From: Bradyrhizobium roseum | GTDB taxonomy: Bacteria; Pseudomonadota; Alphaproteobacteria; Rhizobiales; Xanthobacteraceae | Reading direction: 5' to 3' | Length of the DNA: 64,000 nucleotides | Assembly: GCF_030413175.1 (NCBI RefSeq) | Contig: NZ_CP129212.1 | Coordinates: 2,604,001 to 2,668,000, forward strand | Shown here: piece after piece, positions 46,902 to 54,391 of the stretch | How the letters are laid out: each line of letters starts with the position of its first letter | How positions within the stretch are numbered: the first letter of the stretch is position 1 | Made by a program: the position numbers and the translations under genes | Notes under the pieces: generated by a model | Database searches by the model: none | What the model was told of the DNA's origin: nothing | Seen by the model: only the letters and a program-made list of their open reading frames with translations

Positions 46902-48198
46902 TGACCAGGGAGTGATCAGGCACTCGCTCCGCCTTCACGTGCTGGCGGGTATTGCCGCCATCCTGATGCTGGTGTTCGGCGTCGGCGGTTGGGCCGCGAC
47001 CACGGAATTGTCCGGGGCTGTCATCGCGCCGGGCAATGTCATCGTGGAGGGCAGCGTGAAGCAGGTTCAGCATCCGATCGGCGGCGTGGTCGCTGAACTG
47101 CTGGTTCGCGAGGGCCAGATTGTCGAGGCCGGTGACGTGCTGGTACGGCTGGACGCCACCATCACGCGGGCAAACCTCGCGATCGTCACCAAGAATCTCA
47201 ACGAATTGTTTGCGCGCCAGGCCCGGCTCGAGGCCGAACGGGACGGTATAGCCGACGTCGCAACGCCCGCCGAACTCGCGGCGCGGCTGGATGCCGCCGC
47301 CGTCCGCAACGTCATGGAGCGGGAACGCCGGCTGTTTGCGCACCGCCGCGAGGCACGCGAGGGTCAGAGAGGGCAATTGCGCGAACGGATCGCGCAATTG
47401 AACGAAAAGATCCGGGGGCAGGCCGCGCAGCAGGAAGCCAAGAGCGAGGAAATCGACCTGATCGAGAAGGAACTGGTCGGCGTTCGAAGTCTCTTCGACA
47501 AAGGCCTCGTCCCGATCGACCGCGTCAACAATCTTGCGCGCGCGGCGGCCCGTCTCAACGGCGAACGTGGCGCGCTCATTGCTGCGACCGCGGAGGTGCG
47601 CGGACACATTACGGAAGTCGAACTGCAGCTTCTGCAGGTTGATCAAACGCTGCGCAGCGAGGTCGCAACCGAACTTCGTGACGTGAACGTGAGACAGGGC
47701 GAACTGCTGGAGCGCGAAGTGACGGCAAGGGATCAACTCGGTCGCATTGAGTTGCGAGCGCCGATACGAGGTCTGATTCATCAGCTCGCGATCCACACCA
47801 TCGGCGGGGTAATCTCGCCGGCGGAGGCGCTGATGCGGATCGTTCCCCAGGGGACTGATCTGACCGTCGAGGCACGCGTCGCCGCAAAGGACATCGATCA
47901 GGTCGCGCTTCAGCAAAGCGCAATACTTCGGCTGACCGCCTTCAATCGAAACACCACGCCGCAACTAGGCGGCACGGTGACGCGCATCTCGGGCGACGTG
48001 GTGAAGGATGACAGCGGCGCGACTTACTATCGCGTCGGCATTGCCATCGGCCCGGACGAGCTTGCCAGGCTCGGCAAGATGACGCTCATCCCCGGCATGC
48101 CGGCGGAATGCTACATCCTCACCGGCGATCGCACGGTCTTGTCGTACTTCGCGAAGCCGCTGCGTGACCACACGCACCGCATTTTCCGGGAAGACTGA
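46891..48198 (+). CDS. HlyD-family type I secretion membrane-fusion protein (PrtE-like)
   Basis: 435 residues: a short cytoplasmic start, one membrane helix ('VLAGIAAILMLVFGVGGWAA'), a lipoyl half-motif ('GNVIVEGSVKQVQHPIGGVV'), long coiled-coil hairpin (about 90-280) and the C-terminal beta-barrel ending 'GMPAECYILTGDRTVLSYFA', the HlyD/PrtE signature region. It bridges the ABC transporter and an outer membrane channel. Overlap with the transporter gene means the two are translated together; the cargo gene follows after 212 bases. Confidence 0.93.
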   Translation: MKPDDQGVIRHSLRLHVLAGIAAILMLVFGVGGWAATTELSGAVIAPGNVIVEGSVKQVQHPIGGVVAELLVREGQIVEAGDVLVRLDATITRANLAIVTKNLNELFARQARLEAERDGIADVATPAELAARLDAAAVRNVMERERRLFAHRREAREGQRGQLRERIAQLNEKIRGQAAQQEAKSEEIDLIEKELVGVRSLFDKGLVPIDRVNNLARAAARLNGERGALIAATAEVRGHITEVELQLLQVDQTLRSEVATELRDVNVRQGELLEREVTARDQLGRIELRAPIRGLIHQLAIHTIGGVISPAEALMRIVPQGTDLTVEARVAAKDIDQVALQQSAILRLTAFNRNTTPQLGGTVTRISGDVVKDDSGATYYRVGIAIGPDELARLGKMTLIPGMPAECYILTGDRTVLSYFAKPLRDHTHRIFRED

Positions 48199-48303
48199 AT
48201 TTCCGACGGGCGTGGTGATGTCTACGTGTAGATCACGTGACGATATGCGCATGCATCACGCGCGTGCGCTTGAAAACGATTAATCTCAACCGGAAATACC
48301 GAC

Positions 48304-48322
48304 TATCGAAATTGATATAGCG
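48304..48322 (+). promoter_or_regulatory. 19-bp recurring motif, copy 2 (before the RTX gene)
   Basis: TATCGAAATTGATATAGCG. Copy 3 starts 21 bases later, i.e. two helical turns, so the two would face the same side of the DNA. Confidence 0.55.
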
Positions 48323-48324
48323 TT

Positions 48325-48343
48325 TATCGAGATCGATATATTG
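48325..48343 (+). promoter_or_regulatory. 19-bp recurring motif, copy 3 (before the RTX gene)
   Basis: TATCGAGATCGATATATTG, 67 bases before the RTX start codon; the best match to copy 1. Confidence 0.55.
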
Positions 48344-48410
48344 AGCGAAAGTGAGAAGCGTAATCCCATGGTGATGCCGACGAGAGCGGCGACAAACATG
48401 GGAGACGACA

Positions 48411-49568
48411 ATGCCAAATTTCGATGGGACGGATGGCCAAGACATTTTCACTGGCGACTTCACGGGTGAACTGATCCGCGGCTTTGGCGGAAACGATTTC
48501 TTGAGCGGTGGCGGCGGCGACGACCAAATTGATGGCGGCGACGGCAACGACTTCCTCAATGGTGACGACGGTTGGGACGTCATCGATGGTGGCTTTGGTG
48601 GTGACCATATCTCCGGCGGAACCGGGAACGATCAGCTCGACGGCGGACCGGGCTTCGATGTCGATGACATTCACGGCGACGCCGGCAACGACACAATCTG
48701 GGGCGGGGACGGCGGCGACATTCTAGACGGTGGTGCCGACGTCGATACCATCATGGGCGAAGGTGGCAACGATCTCATCCTTGGCGGGACTGAAGGCGAC
48801 TTTCTCTACGGCCAGGAGGGCGCCGATACACTTCTCGGTGAAAGCGGCGCGGACCACCTGGAAGGCGGTATCGGCAATGACACTTTGTCCGGCGGTTCTG
48901 AAGGGGACGAGCTTCTCGGTGATGCTGGAGACGACCATTTGAATGGTGATGGGGGCAACGACATTATTCTGGGGGGAGACAATGTCGACACGATCGATGG
49001 TGGTGACGGAGACGATATTCTCCTCGGAGAGAACGGTGACGACACGATCAATGGCGGCGAAGGATATGATCAAATCAGCGGGGGAGATGGCATCGATACC
49101 ATTACCGACCTTCTCGGTACTCGCGGCTTTGTGAATGGTGGAACGGGCAACGACGACATCACGGTGGCAACTGCGCTCAACGAGGTTTATGGCGGTGTGG
49201 GCAACGACACCATCAGGTTGAACGGCGGTAATAATCTGGTCGATGCGGGTACCGACAATGATGTCATTATCGACAACACGAATGGCGTCGTCGCAATCGA
49301 GGGTGGTCTCGGCAATGATACGTTCGTTCACAACAACAGTGGCGTAACGAGCATCTCGGATGCGGGCGGATTGGATGTGCTGATCTTCAACGTCGCCGAT
49401 GTCACCACGCTTCAGTTCTTCCAGTCAGGGAATGACTTGATCATAGCGGATGCGCTCGACACCAATTTCCAGAACTACGTTGATGTGGTCGGCTTCTTCG
49501 ATCCAGCCAACGCGGATACGTTGGAATTCGTGTTTGACGTCAACGGCAACGGCATCCAGATCAGCTAA
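48411..49568 (+). CDS. RTX calcium-binding protein, predicted cargo of the adjacent type I system
   Basis: 385 residues, start supported by GGAG seven bases upstream. From residue 9 to about 305 the protein is almost entirely glycine/aspartate nonapeptides of the GGxGxDxux type ('GGNGNDFLNGDDG'-like units, roughly 20), which bind calcium outside the cell and form parallel beta-rolls. The last 75 residues are non-repetitive ('LDVLIFNVADVTTLQFFQSG', 'FVFDVNGNGIQIS') and should hold the secretion signal. No catalytic domain is visible. This layout, with repeats at the N-terminus and secretion tail behind, recalls rhizobial NodO. No signal peptide, as expected for type I export. Confidence 0.93.
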   Translation: MPNFDGTDGQDIFTGDFTGELIRGFGGNDFLSGGGGDDQIDGGDGNDFLNGDDGWDVIDGGFGGDHISGGTGNDQLDGGPGFDVDDIHGDAGNDTIWGGDGGDILDGGADVDTIMGEGGNDLILGGTEGDFLYGQEGADTLLGESGADHLEGGIGNDTLSGGSEGDELLGDAGDDHLNGDGGNDIILGGDNVDTIDGGDGDDILLGENGDDTINGGEGYDQISGGDGIDTITDLLGTRGFVNGGTGNDDITVATALNEVYGGVGNDTIRLNGGNNLVDAGTDNDVIIDNTNGVVAIEGGLGNDTFVHNNSGVTSISDAGGLDVLIFNVADVTTLQFFQSGNDLIIADALDTNFQNYVDVVGFFDPANADTLEFVFDVNGNGIQIS

Positions 49569-49587
49569 AGCTGCTGGGAATAGAAGT

Positions 49588-49619
49588 GGCGCAGGACGAT
49601 AATCTCCTGCGCCGTTTTT
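49588..49619. terminator. Terminator between the RTX gene and the convergent unknown gene
   Basis: Nine-bp perfect stem GGCGCAGGA/TCCTGCGCC with an eight-base loop, followed by GTTTTT. The duplicated unit has its own version at 50700. Confidence 0.85.
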
Positions 49620-49633
49620 GCGATCCGATGCTG

Positions 49634-50350
49634 TTATTGATCGGTCAGTGCGTCGCGCTTGGCGATCAGGTCAGCACGAGAGACGCTGGGGTATTCGATC
49701 TTGCTGGACCAATGCAGTATCGATTCATTGAAGGCCTGATAGCCTCGTTGCTTCTGTTCCTCGGAGGTGGGCACGCCACCCTCATGCACCCAACCCGTCC
49801 CATCCTTCAGGAAGGTGTAGATTTTTCCATCGTCACCGAAAGAGTAAGTGTCGGCGCCGCCGATCTTGGATCGATCGATACCGCGCGGCGCAACTTTCCT
49901 CATAATCTCGCTTATCTCGGCTTCCGACAGTTGCACCTCCGGCACCGGCGTCGTGTTTAGCCATTTGACGGCAGATTCCCGCAGAGTCTTGATCGTGGAC
50001 GCCAAGGATTTGTTTGTCTCTTCCTGCCAGTCGAGCCTGTTGAGCTGATAGTTGATTTTCATCAGTTCTACCCGGCGATCCATGTCTTGCATCTGTGCCT
50101 GGAAGCGATCCTCGCTCGCTAGCGACCAAACATCCGTGGCTTGCTGCGCAGCGCTGGGGTCTTGCTTGAGCGCGGCCCTCAGGCGATCCAGCGCGTCCTG
50201 CGACAACGACACCTGCGTGGCCGGGCCACGGTCGCTGTCATCAGGCGTCGCGTTCGATGCGAGCTGTTTGGAATTTTCGTCCCCGTCGAGAGCCGTAAAG
50301 ACGGTGAGAGGATTCAACGTGGCGGCTTGGCTGGAAACGGTGCTGACCAT
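49634..50350 (-). CDS. Unknown 238-residue protein, paralog A of a duplicated pair
   Basis: Start chosen at ATG 50350, which has AGGAAG about seven bases upstream; the longer frame to 50413 adds a stretch that differs between the paralogs. Soluble, polar, helical, without signal peptide or membrane helix. Shared with paralog B (50752-51468) are the start 'MVS.VSSQAATLNPL', the block 'DDSDRGPATQVSLS' with 'DALDRL.AALKQD', and 'KVAPRGID.SKIGGAD' to 'VPTSEEQK' (about residues 155-205); middle and end diverge. Converges with the RTX gene across a shared terminator. I do not recognise the family. Confidence 0.75.
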   Translation of the reverse strand: MVSTVSSQAATLNPLTVFTALDGDENSKQLASNATPDDSDRGPATQVSLSQDALDRLRAALKQDPSAAQQATDVWSLASEDRFQAQMQDMDRRVELMKINYQLNRLDWQEETNKSLASTIKTLRESAVKWLNTTPVPEVQLSEAEISEIMRKVAPRGIDRSKIGGADTYSFGDDGKIYTFLKDGTGWVHEGGVPTSEEQKQRGYQAFNESILHWSSKIEYPSVSRADLIAKRDALTDQ

Positions 50351-50452
50351 GGTTTTCTTCCTGATCCTTGTCGTTGACGGCGATGATTGGAGCTCGCGTT
50401 CAGCGACTCGCAACCTCGCTTTCGTTATTCGTTCATAGGTTGTGTCATAGAC

Positions 50453-50472
50453 TTGTTTAACGTAAGATTTAT
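50453..50472 (-). promoter_or_regulatory. 20-bp element conserved upstream of both paralogs, copy A
   Basis: TTGTTTAACGTAAGATTTAT (plus-strand reading) is identical upstream of paralog B at 51573-51592, at nearly the same distance from each ATG (103 and 105 bases). It contains TTAA-N7-TTTA, one mismatch from a CtrA box, but may simply be promoter core. Confidence 0.5.
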
Positions 50473-50490
50473 CGGAAGCTGCTTCGACGG

Positions 50491-50509
50491 CTACGAATTC
50501 GATATATTA
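50491..50509 (+). promoter_or_regulatory. 19-bp recurring motif, copy 4 (before the RTX remnant)
   Basis: CTACGAATTCGATATATTA; matches copy 3 in 14 of 19 positions including CGA and TCGATATATT. It stands 60 bases before the first recognisable codon of the RTX remnant. Confidence 0.5.
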
Positions 50510-50568
50510 ACGGCAGGTTAATAAGGTGAGCGGCTGCTGCGGGCAGCTTGCCAGCGAGCTATTCCACG

Positions 50569-50682
50569 CTCGACACCAACTTCGAGAATTTCGTGGACGT
50601 GGTCGGCTTCTTCGATCCAGCCAATGCGGACACGCTCGAGTATGTGTTCGAGGTCAACGGCAACGGCATCCAGATCAGCTAA
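50569..50682 (+). pseudogene. 3'-terminal remnant of a second RTX gene
   Basis: 38 codons ending in TAA encode LDTNFENFVDVVGFFDPANA and on to DVN-like GNGIQIS. They align without gaps to the last 37 residues of the RTX protein at 48411: four residue replacements and, by hand count, 15 of 114 bases different. There is no start codon or ribosome site; the repeat region is missing. The position before a terminator and a convergent paralog shows it is the relic of a duplicated RTX unit. Confidence 0.9.
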
Positions 50683-50699
50683 ATTGTTACGCCTAAGAA

Positions 50700-50730
50700 A
50701 ACAGCGCAGGAGGAGGCCTCCTGCGCTGTT
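50700..50730. terminator. Terminator in the duplicated unit
   Basis: Perfect 13-bp stem ACAGCGCAGGAGG/CCTCCTGCGCTGT with loop AGG, extended by an A-T pair. It sits between the RTX remnant and paralog B just as the first terminator sits between the intact RTX gene and paralog A. Confidence 0.82.
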
Positions 50731-50751
50731 CCTCTTGAGAGGCGGTCGCTG

Positions 50752-51468
50752 CTATTGGCCGATCAGCGCGTTGAGCTGCGCGGTGAGGGTTGCTCGCGCG
50801 GCGCTGGTGTCCTGAATTCTGGTGGACTGGTATGCCATCGACTTGTTTGCTTCCTGAACGACGTACTCTTTCTGCTCTTCGGATGTCGGCACACCGGCCT
50901 CATGCACCCAGGCCGTTCCATCCTTTCTGAAGGTGTAGATTTTTCCGTCATCACCGAAAGAGTAGTTGTCAGCACCGCCGATCTTGGATGAATCAATGCC
51001 GCGCGGTGCCACCTTCTTGAGGATGGCCACGATCTGCGCCTCGGTAAGCTGGACGGCAGGCACCGGCGCCGTGTTTTGCCATTTTTCAAGATCATCTTTC
51101 TGGAATTTGAGTGAGGCCGTAAATGACTTGTTTATTGCGTCCTGATGATCGAGCATTTTGAACTGAAAGTTGATTTTGGCCAATTCCGCCCGCCGACGCA
51201 CGTCCTGTATGTTTGCCTGGAAACGGTCCTCGCTTGCTTGCGACAAGGCAACCGCGGCTTGCCGCGGAGCGTCGGGCCGGTCTTGCTTGAGCGCGGCCTT
51301 CAGACGATCAAGTGCGTCCGGCGATAACGACACTTGCGTGGCGGGGCCACGGTCGCTGTCGTCAGTCGTCGCGTTCGGGGTGGGCTGTTTGGAGCCGTCG
51401 TCCCCGTCGAGAGCCGGATAGGCGAGGGGGTTCAACGTGGCGGCTTGGCTGGAAACGGCGCTGACCAT
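50752..51468 (-). CDS. Unknown 238-residue protein, paralog B of a duplicated pair
   Basis: Start at ATG 51468, matching paralog A; both give exactly 238 residues. The protein starts MVSAVSSQAATLNPLAYPAL and keeps the two conserved blocks of paralog A, while residues between about 75 and 150 and the last 40 have drifted. Both blocks being kept and the frame intact imply that both copies are under selection. The conserved 'YSFGDDGKIYTF' and 'VHE.GVPTSEEQK' segment looks like a small beta domain. Function unknown; an accessory, regulatory or protective role for the RTX protein is possible but unproven. Confidence 0.75.
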   Translation of the reverse strand: MVSAVSSQAATLNPLAYPALDGDDGSKQPTPNATTDDSDRGPATQVSLSPDALDRLKAALKQDRPDAPRQAAVALSQASEDRFQANIQDVRRRAELAKINFQFKMLDHQDAINKSFTASLKFQKDDLEKWQNTAPVPAVQLTEAQIVAILKKVAPRGIDSSKIGGADNYSFGDDGKIYTFRKDGTAWVHEAGVPTSEEQKEYVVQEANKSMAYQSTRIQDTSAARATLTAQLNALIGQ

Positions 51469-51849
51469 GGTTTTCTTCCTGATCCTTGTCGCGTTGACGG
51501 CGATGATTGGAGTTCGCATTCAGCGACCCGCAACCTCGCTCTCCTTGTTCGTTCAGAGGTTGTGCCATGGATTTGTTTAACGTAAGATTTATGGAATCCC
51601 CGACTGTCAGCCTTGGGCCTAATGCAGCGAGCAGCCGTTTTGCCCCTCGGAAGCCGCTTTTCGGACAGCGCTAAGCCATTGATTGCCTGCGCTATTCCGC
51701 CGCAGTTACAAAACCCGCCCATTACAAAAGTTTAATTCCCCAGCCAGCGCGCGGTAAGGCTGAAAACCCCATGTTCAGTCCCGTCAGGTGTTCAGCCCCG
51801 CACCGTCGAGTTCATCCGCCGTTCAGATGCCCCTGGAGATCTTAGCAAC
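51469..51849. other. Right end of the accessory block and degP leader
   Basis: 381 bases. The 20-bp element of the paralogs is at 51573-51592. Beyond about 51600 the sequence no longer resembles the first unit, so the duplication ends there. The final 100 bases should contain the degP promoter; 'CCGTTCAGATG' lies near 51820. No gene is seen. Confidence 0.5.
51573..51592 (-). promoter_or_regulatory. 20-bp element conserved upstream of both paralogs, copy B
   Basis: Identical to copy A at 50453-50472 although flanking bases differ, which points to a constrained site. Confidence 0.5.
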
Positions 51850-53436
51850 ATGACCGAACGTCCCGTCGATCTTTCCAAGTTTCCGTCCACCGCGCGCCGC
51901 TCGCTGTTTTCCGCGCGCAAGTTCGCGCTGATGGCGTCCGTCGTCGCCGGCCTCGGCGCCGCCGTCTACGGCTTCGCGCCGCAGCAGGCCGACATCTTCA
52001 CCAGCGCGGCGCACGCGCAGGTCAACACCGAGGTCCGCAAGGTCGAGCGGCCGATCGGTTTCGCCGACATTGTCGAGCGCGTGAAGCCGTCGGTGATCTC
52101 GGTCAAGATCAACATCGCCGAGAAGGCCTCGAAGGGCGACGACAGCGCCAACAAGGACGACGACTCGCCGTTCCAGCCGGGCTCGCCGATGGAGCGCTTC
52201 TTCCGCCGCTTCGGCGGTCCGGATGGCTTGCCGCCCGGCATGCGCGGCGGACCGCGTGGCGGACGTGGCCCGGTAACGGGGCAGGGTTCCGGCTTCTTCA
52301 TCTCGGCTGACGGCTTTGCCGTGACCAACAACCACGTGGTCGACGGCGCCGACAAGGTCGAAGTCACCATGGACGACGGCAAGACCTACACCGCGAAGGT
52401 TATCGGCACCGATCCGCGCACGGATCTGGCGCTGATCAAGGTCGCCGGCCGCACCGACTTCCCGTTCGCCAAACTGTCGGACAGCAAGCCGCGGATCGGC
52501 GACTGGGTGCTGGCGGTCGGTAACCCGTTCGGCCTCGGCGGAACCGTGACCGCCGGCATCGTCTCGGCCTCCGGCCGCGACATCGGCAACGGCCCCTATG
52601 ACGACTTCATCCAGATCGACGCGCCCGTGAACAAGGGCAACTCCGGCGGTCCGGCGTTCGATACCAACGGAGAAGTGATGGGCGTCAACACCGCGATCTA
52701 TTCGCCGTCCGGCGGCAGCGTCGGCATCGCGTTCTCGATTCCCGCTTCCACGGTCAAGAACGTGATCGCGCAGCTCCGCGACAAGGGCACCGTCAGCCGC
52801 GGCTGGATCGGCGTCCAGATCCAGCCGGTGACCTCCGACATCGCCGACAGCCTCGGCATGAAGAAGGCGGAAGGCGCGCTGGTGGCGGAACCGCAGGCCA
52901 ATGGCCCGGCGGCCAAGGCCGGCATCCAGTCGGGTGACGTCATCACCGCCGTCAACGGCGAGCCGGTCAAGGATGCCAAGGAACTGGCCCGCACCATCGG
53001 CGGTCTGGCGCCCGGCAACGCCGTGAAGCTCAACGTGCTGCAGAAGGGCCAGGACAAGGTCGTCAACCTGACGCTCGGCCAGTTGCCGAACACGATCGAG
53101 GCCAAGGCCGACACCGACAAGGACGACAAGGGCGGCCTGAGCAAGGGAACCGGCGTGCCGAAGCTCGGCCTTACCGTGGCCCCCGCCAACAGCGTGGCCG
53201 GCGCCGGCAGGGAAGGCGTCGTGGTCACCGAGGTCGACCCGAAGAGTGCTGCGGCCGAGCGTGGCTTCAAGGAAGGCGACGTCATCCTCGAAGTCGGCGG
53301 CAAGAGCGTCGCCAGCGCCGGCGAGGTACGCGAGGCAATCGATGCCGCGCGCACCGACAACAAGAACAGCGTTCTCATGCGCGTGAAGAGCGGCGGTTCG
53401 TCGCGCTTCGTCGCGGTCCCGCTGGCGAAAGGCTAA
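51850..53436 (+). CDS. degP: Periplasmic serine protease DegP/HtrA
   Basis: 528 residues. An N-terminal signal region with a hydrophobic core ('FALMASVVAGLGAAVYGFA') precedes the trypsin-like domain with the triad His162 ('NNHVVDGA'), Asp192 ('RTDLALIK') and Ser265 ('NKGNSGGPAF'), and two PDZ domains (about 300-390 and 430-520). It degrades or refolds damaged envelope proteins. In many rhizobia it directly follows cycL; here an accessory block separates them. A two-component system and glnE follow. Confidence 0.95.
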   Translation: MTERPVDLSKFPSTARRSLFSARKFALMASVVAGLGAAVYGFAPQQADIFTSAAHAQVNTEVRKVERPIGFADIVERVKPSVISVKINIAEKASKGDDSANKDDDSPFQPGSPMERFFRRFGGPDGLPPGMRGGPRGGRGPVTGQGSGFFISADGFAVTNNHVVDGADKVEVTMDDGKTYTAKVIGTDPRTDLALIKVAGRTDFPFAKLSDSKPRIGDWVLAVGNPFGLGGTVTAGIVSASGRDIGNGPYDDFIQIDAPVNKGNSGGPAFDTNGEVMGVNTAIYSPSGGSVGIAFSIPASTVKNVIAQLRDKGTVSRGWIGVQIQPVTSDIADSLGMKKAEGALVAEPQANGPAAKAGIQSGDVITAVNGEPVKDAKELARTIGGLAPGNAVKLNVLQKGQDKVVNLTLGQLPNTIEAKADTDKDDKGGLSKGTGVPKLGLTVAPANSVAGAGREGVVVTEVDPKSAAAERGFKEGDVILEVGGKSVASAGEVREAIDAARTDNKNSVLMRVKSGGSSRFVAVPLAKG

Positions 53437-53576
53437 ACGAGGACTAGATATCAGATGGAGGGTTTCGCCGGCATTCGTCGCCCCCGCCGACGGCTCCTTC
53501 CGGGGAGCGGGTGCAAAACTCGCTCCCGCCAGGTACCTTCTATCGGAACACGCCCCCCTCCGTCGGAAGGTCCAAA

Positions 53577-53614
53577 GGGCGGTGAGGTCCCCCAGCTTCA
53601 CCGCCCGCTTTTTT
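53577..53614 (+). terminator. degP terminator
   Basis: Nine-bp stem GGGCGGTGA/TCACCGCCC with a 12-base loop, followed by GCTTTTTTC: a standard intrinsic terminator 140 bases after degP. Confidence 0.82.
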
Positions 53615-53689
53615 CACTTGATCGAGAGAACGGCCGGTCGCCTTGCATGTGCAGGGCGGTCGCGCCATGGTGAGAGAAAGCCCATTCCT

Positions 53690-54391
53690 GTGACCGCAAC
53701 CGCTCCGCAAATGCGCCTGCTGATCATCGAAGACGATCGCGAGTCCGCCGACTATCTGGTCAAGGCGTTCCGTGAAGTCGGCCACGTCGCCGATCTCGCC
53801 AGCGATGGCGAGGAGGGCCTGTCGATGGCCGACGGCGGCGATTACGACGTGCTGGTGGTGGACCGCATGCTGCCCAAGCGCGACGGCCTGTCGGTGATCG
53901 GCGCCCTACGCGACAAGGGCAACCGCACGCCGGTGCTGATCCTCTCCGCGCTCGGCCAGGTCGATGACCGCATCAAGGGCCTCCGCGCCGGCGGCGACGA
54001 CTATCTGCCGAAGCCTTATTCATTCGCCGAGTTGCAGGCGCGCGTCGAGGTGCTGTCGCGCCGCAATGTCGGCCCCGCCGAAGAGACCACCTACCGCGTC
54101 GGCGACCTCGAACTCGATCGGCTCTCGCACCGCGTCGCCCGCGGCAAGGACGAACTGACGCTGCAGCCGCGCGAGTTTCGCCTGCTGGAATATCTGATGA
54201 AGCATGCCGGCCAGGTGGTGACCCGCACCATGCTTCTGGAAAACGTCTGGGATTATCATTTCGATCCGCAAACTAACGTCATCGACGTGCATATTTCGCG
54301 GCTGCGCTCCAAGATCGACAAGGGTTTTGAACGGCCCTTGCTGCATACGATCCGCGGCGCCGGATACATGATCCGTGACGGCCTTCGGTAA
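53690..54391 (+). CDS. OmpR-family response regulator
   Basis: 233 residues from the GTG at 53690 (GAGAGAAAG upstream); ATG 53711 would begin directly at MRLLIIEDD. Receiver with Asp58 ('VLVVDRMLPKRDG'), Lys in 'YLPKPYSF', and an OmpR-type winged helix ('LQPREFRLLEYLMKHAGQVV', 'SRLRSKIDKGFERPLLHTIR'). It sits between degP and a kinase that overlaps its end by 17 bases. The degP-regulator-kinase-glnE order is common in Rhizobiales, suggesting envelope stress control. Confidence 0.92.
   Translation: MTATAPQMRLLIIEDDRESADYLVKAFREVGHVADLASDGEEGLSMADGGDYDVLVVDRMLPKRDGLSVIGALRDKGNRTPVLILSALGQVDDRIKGLRAGGDDYLPKPYSFAELQARVEVLSRRNVGPAEETTYRVGDLELDRLSHRVARGKDELTLQPREFRLLEYLMKHAGQVVTRTMLLENVWDYHFDPQTNVIDVHISRLRSKIDKGFERPLLHTIRGAGYMIRDGLR

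Noticed and set aside
43854..51600. Transposase or integrase that could explain the accessory block
   Set aside because: I looked for insertion-sequence or integrase frames and terminal repeats and saw none, so no mobile element is claimed.
51823..53601. 592-codon minus-strand frame over degP
   Set aside because: Shadow of DegP, whose catalytic triad is intact on the plus strand.
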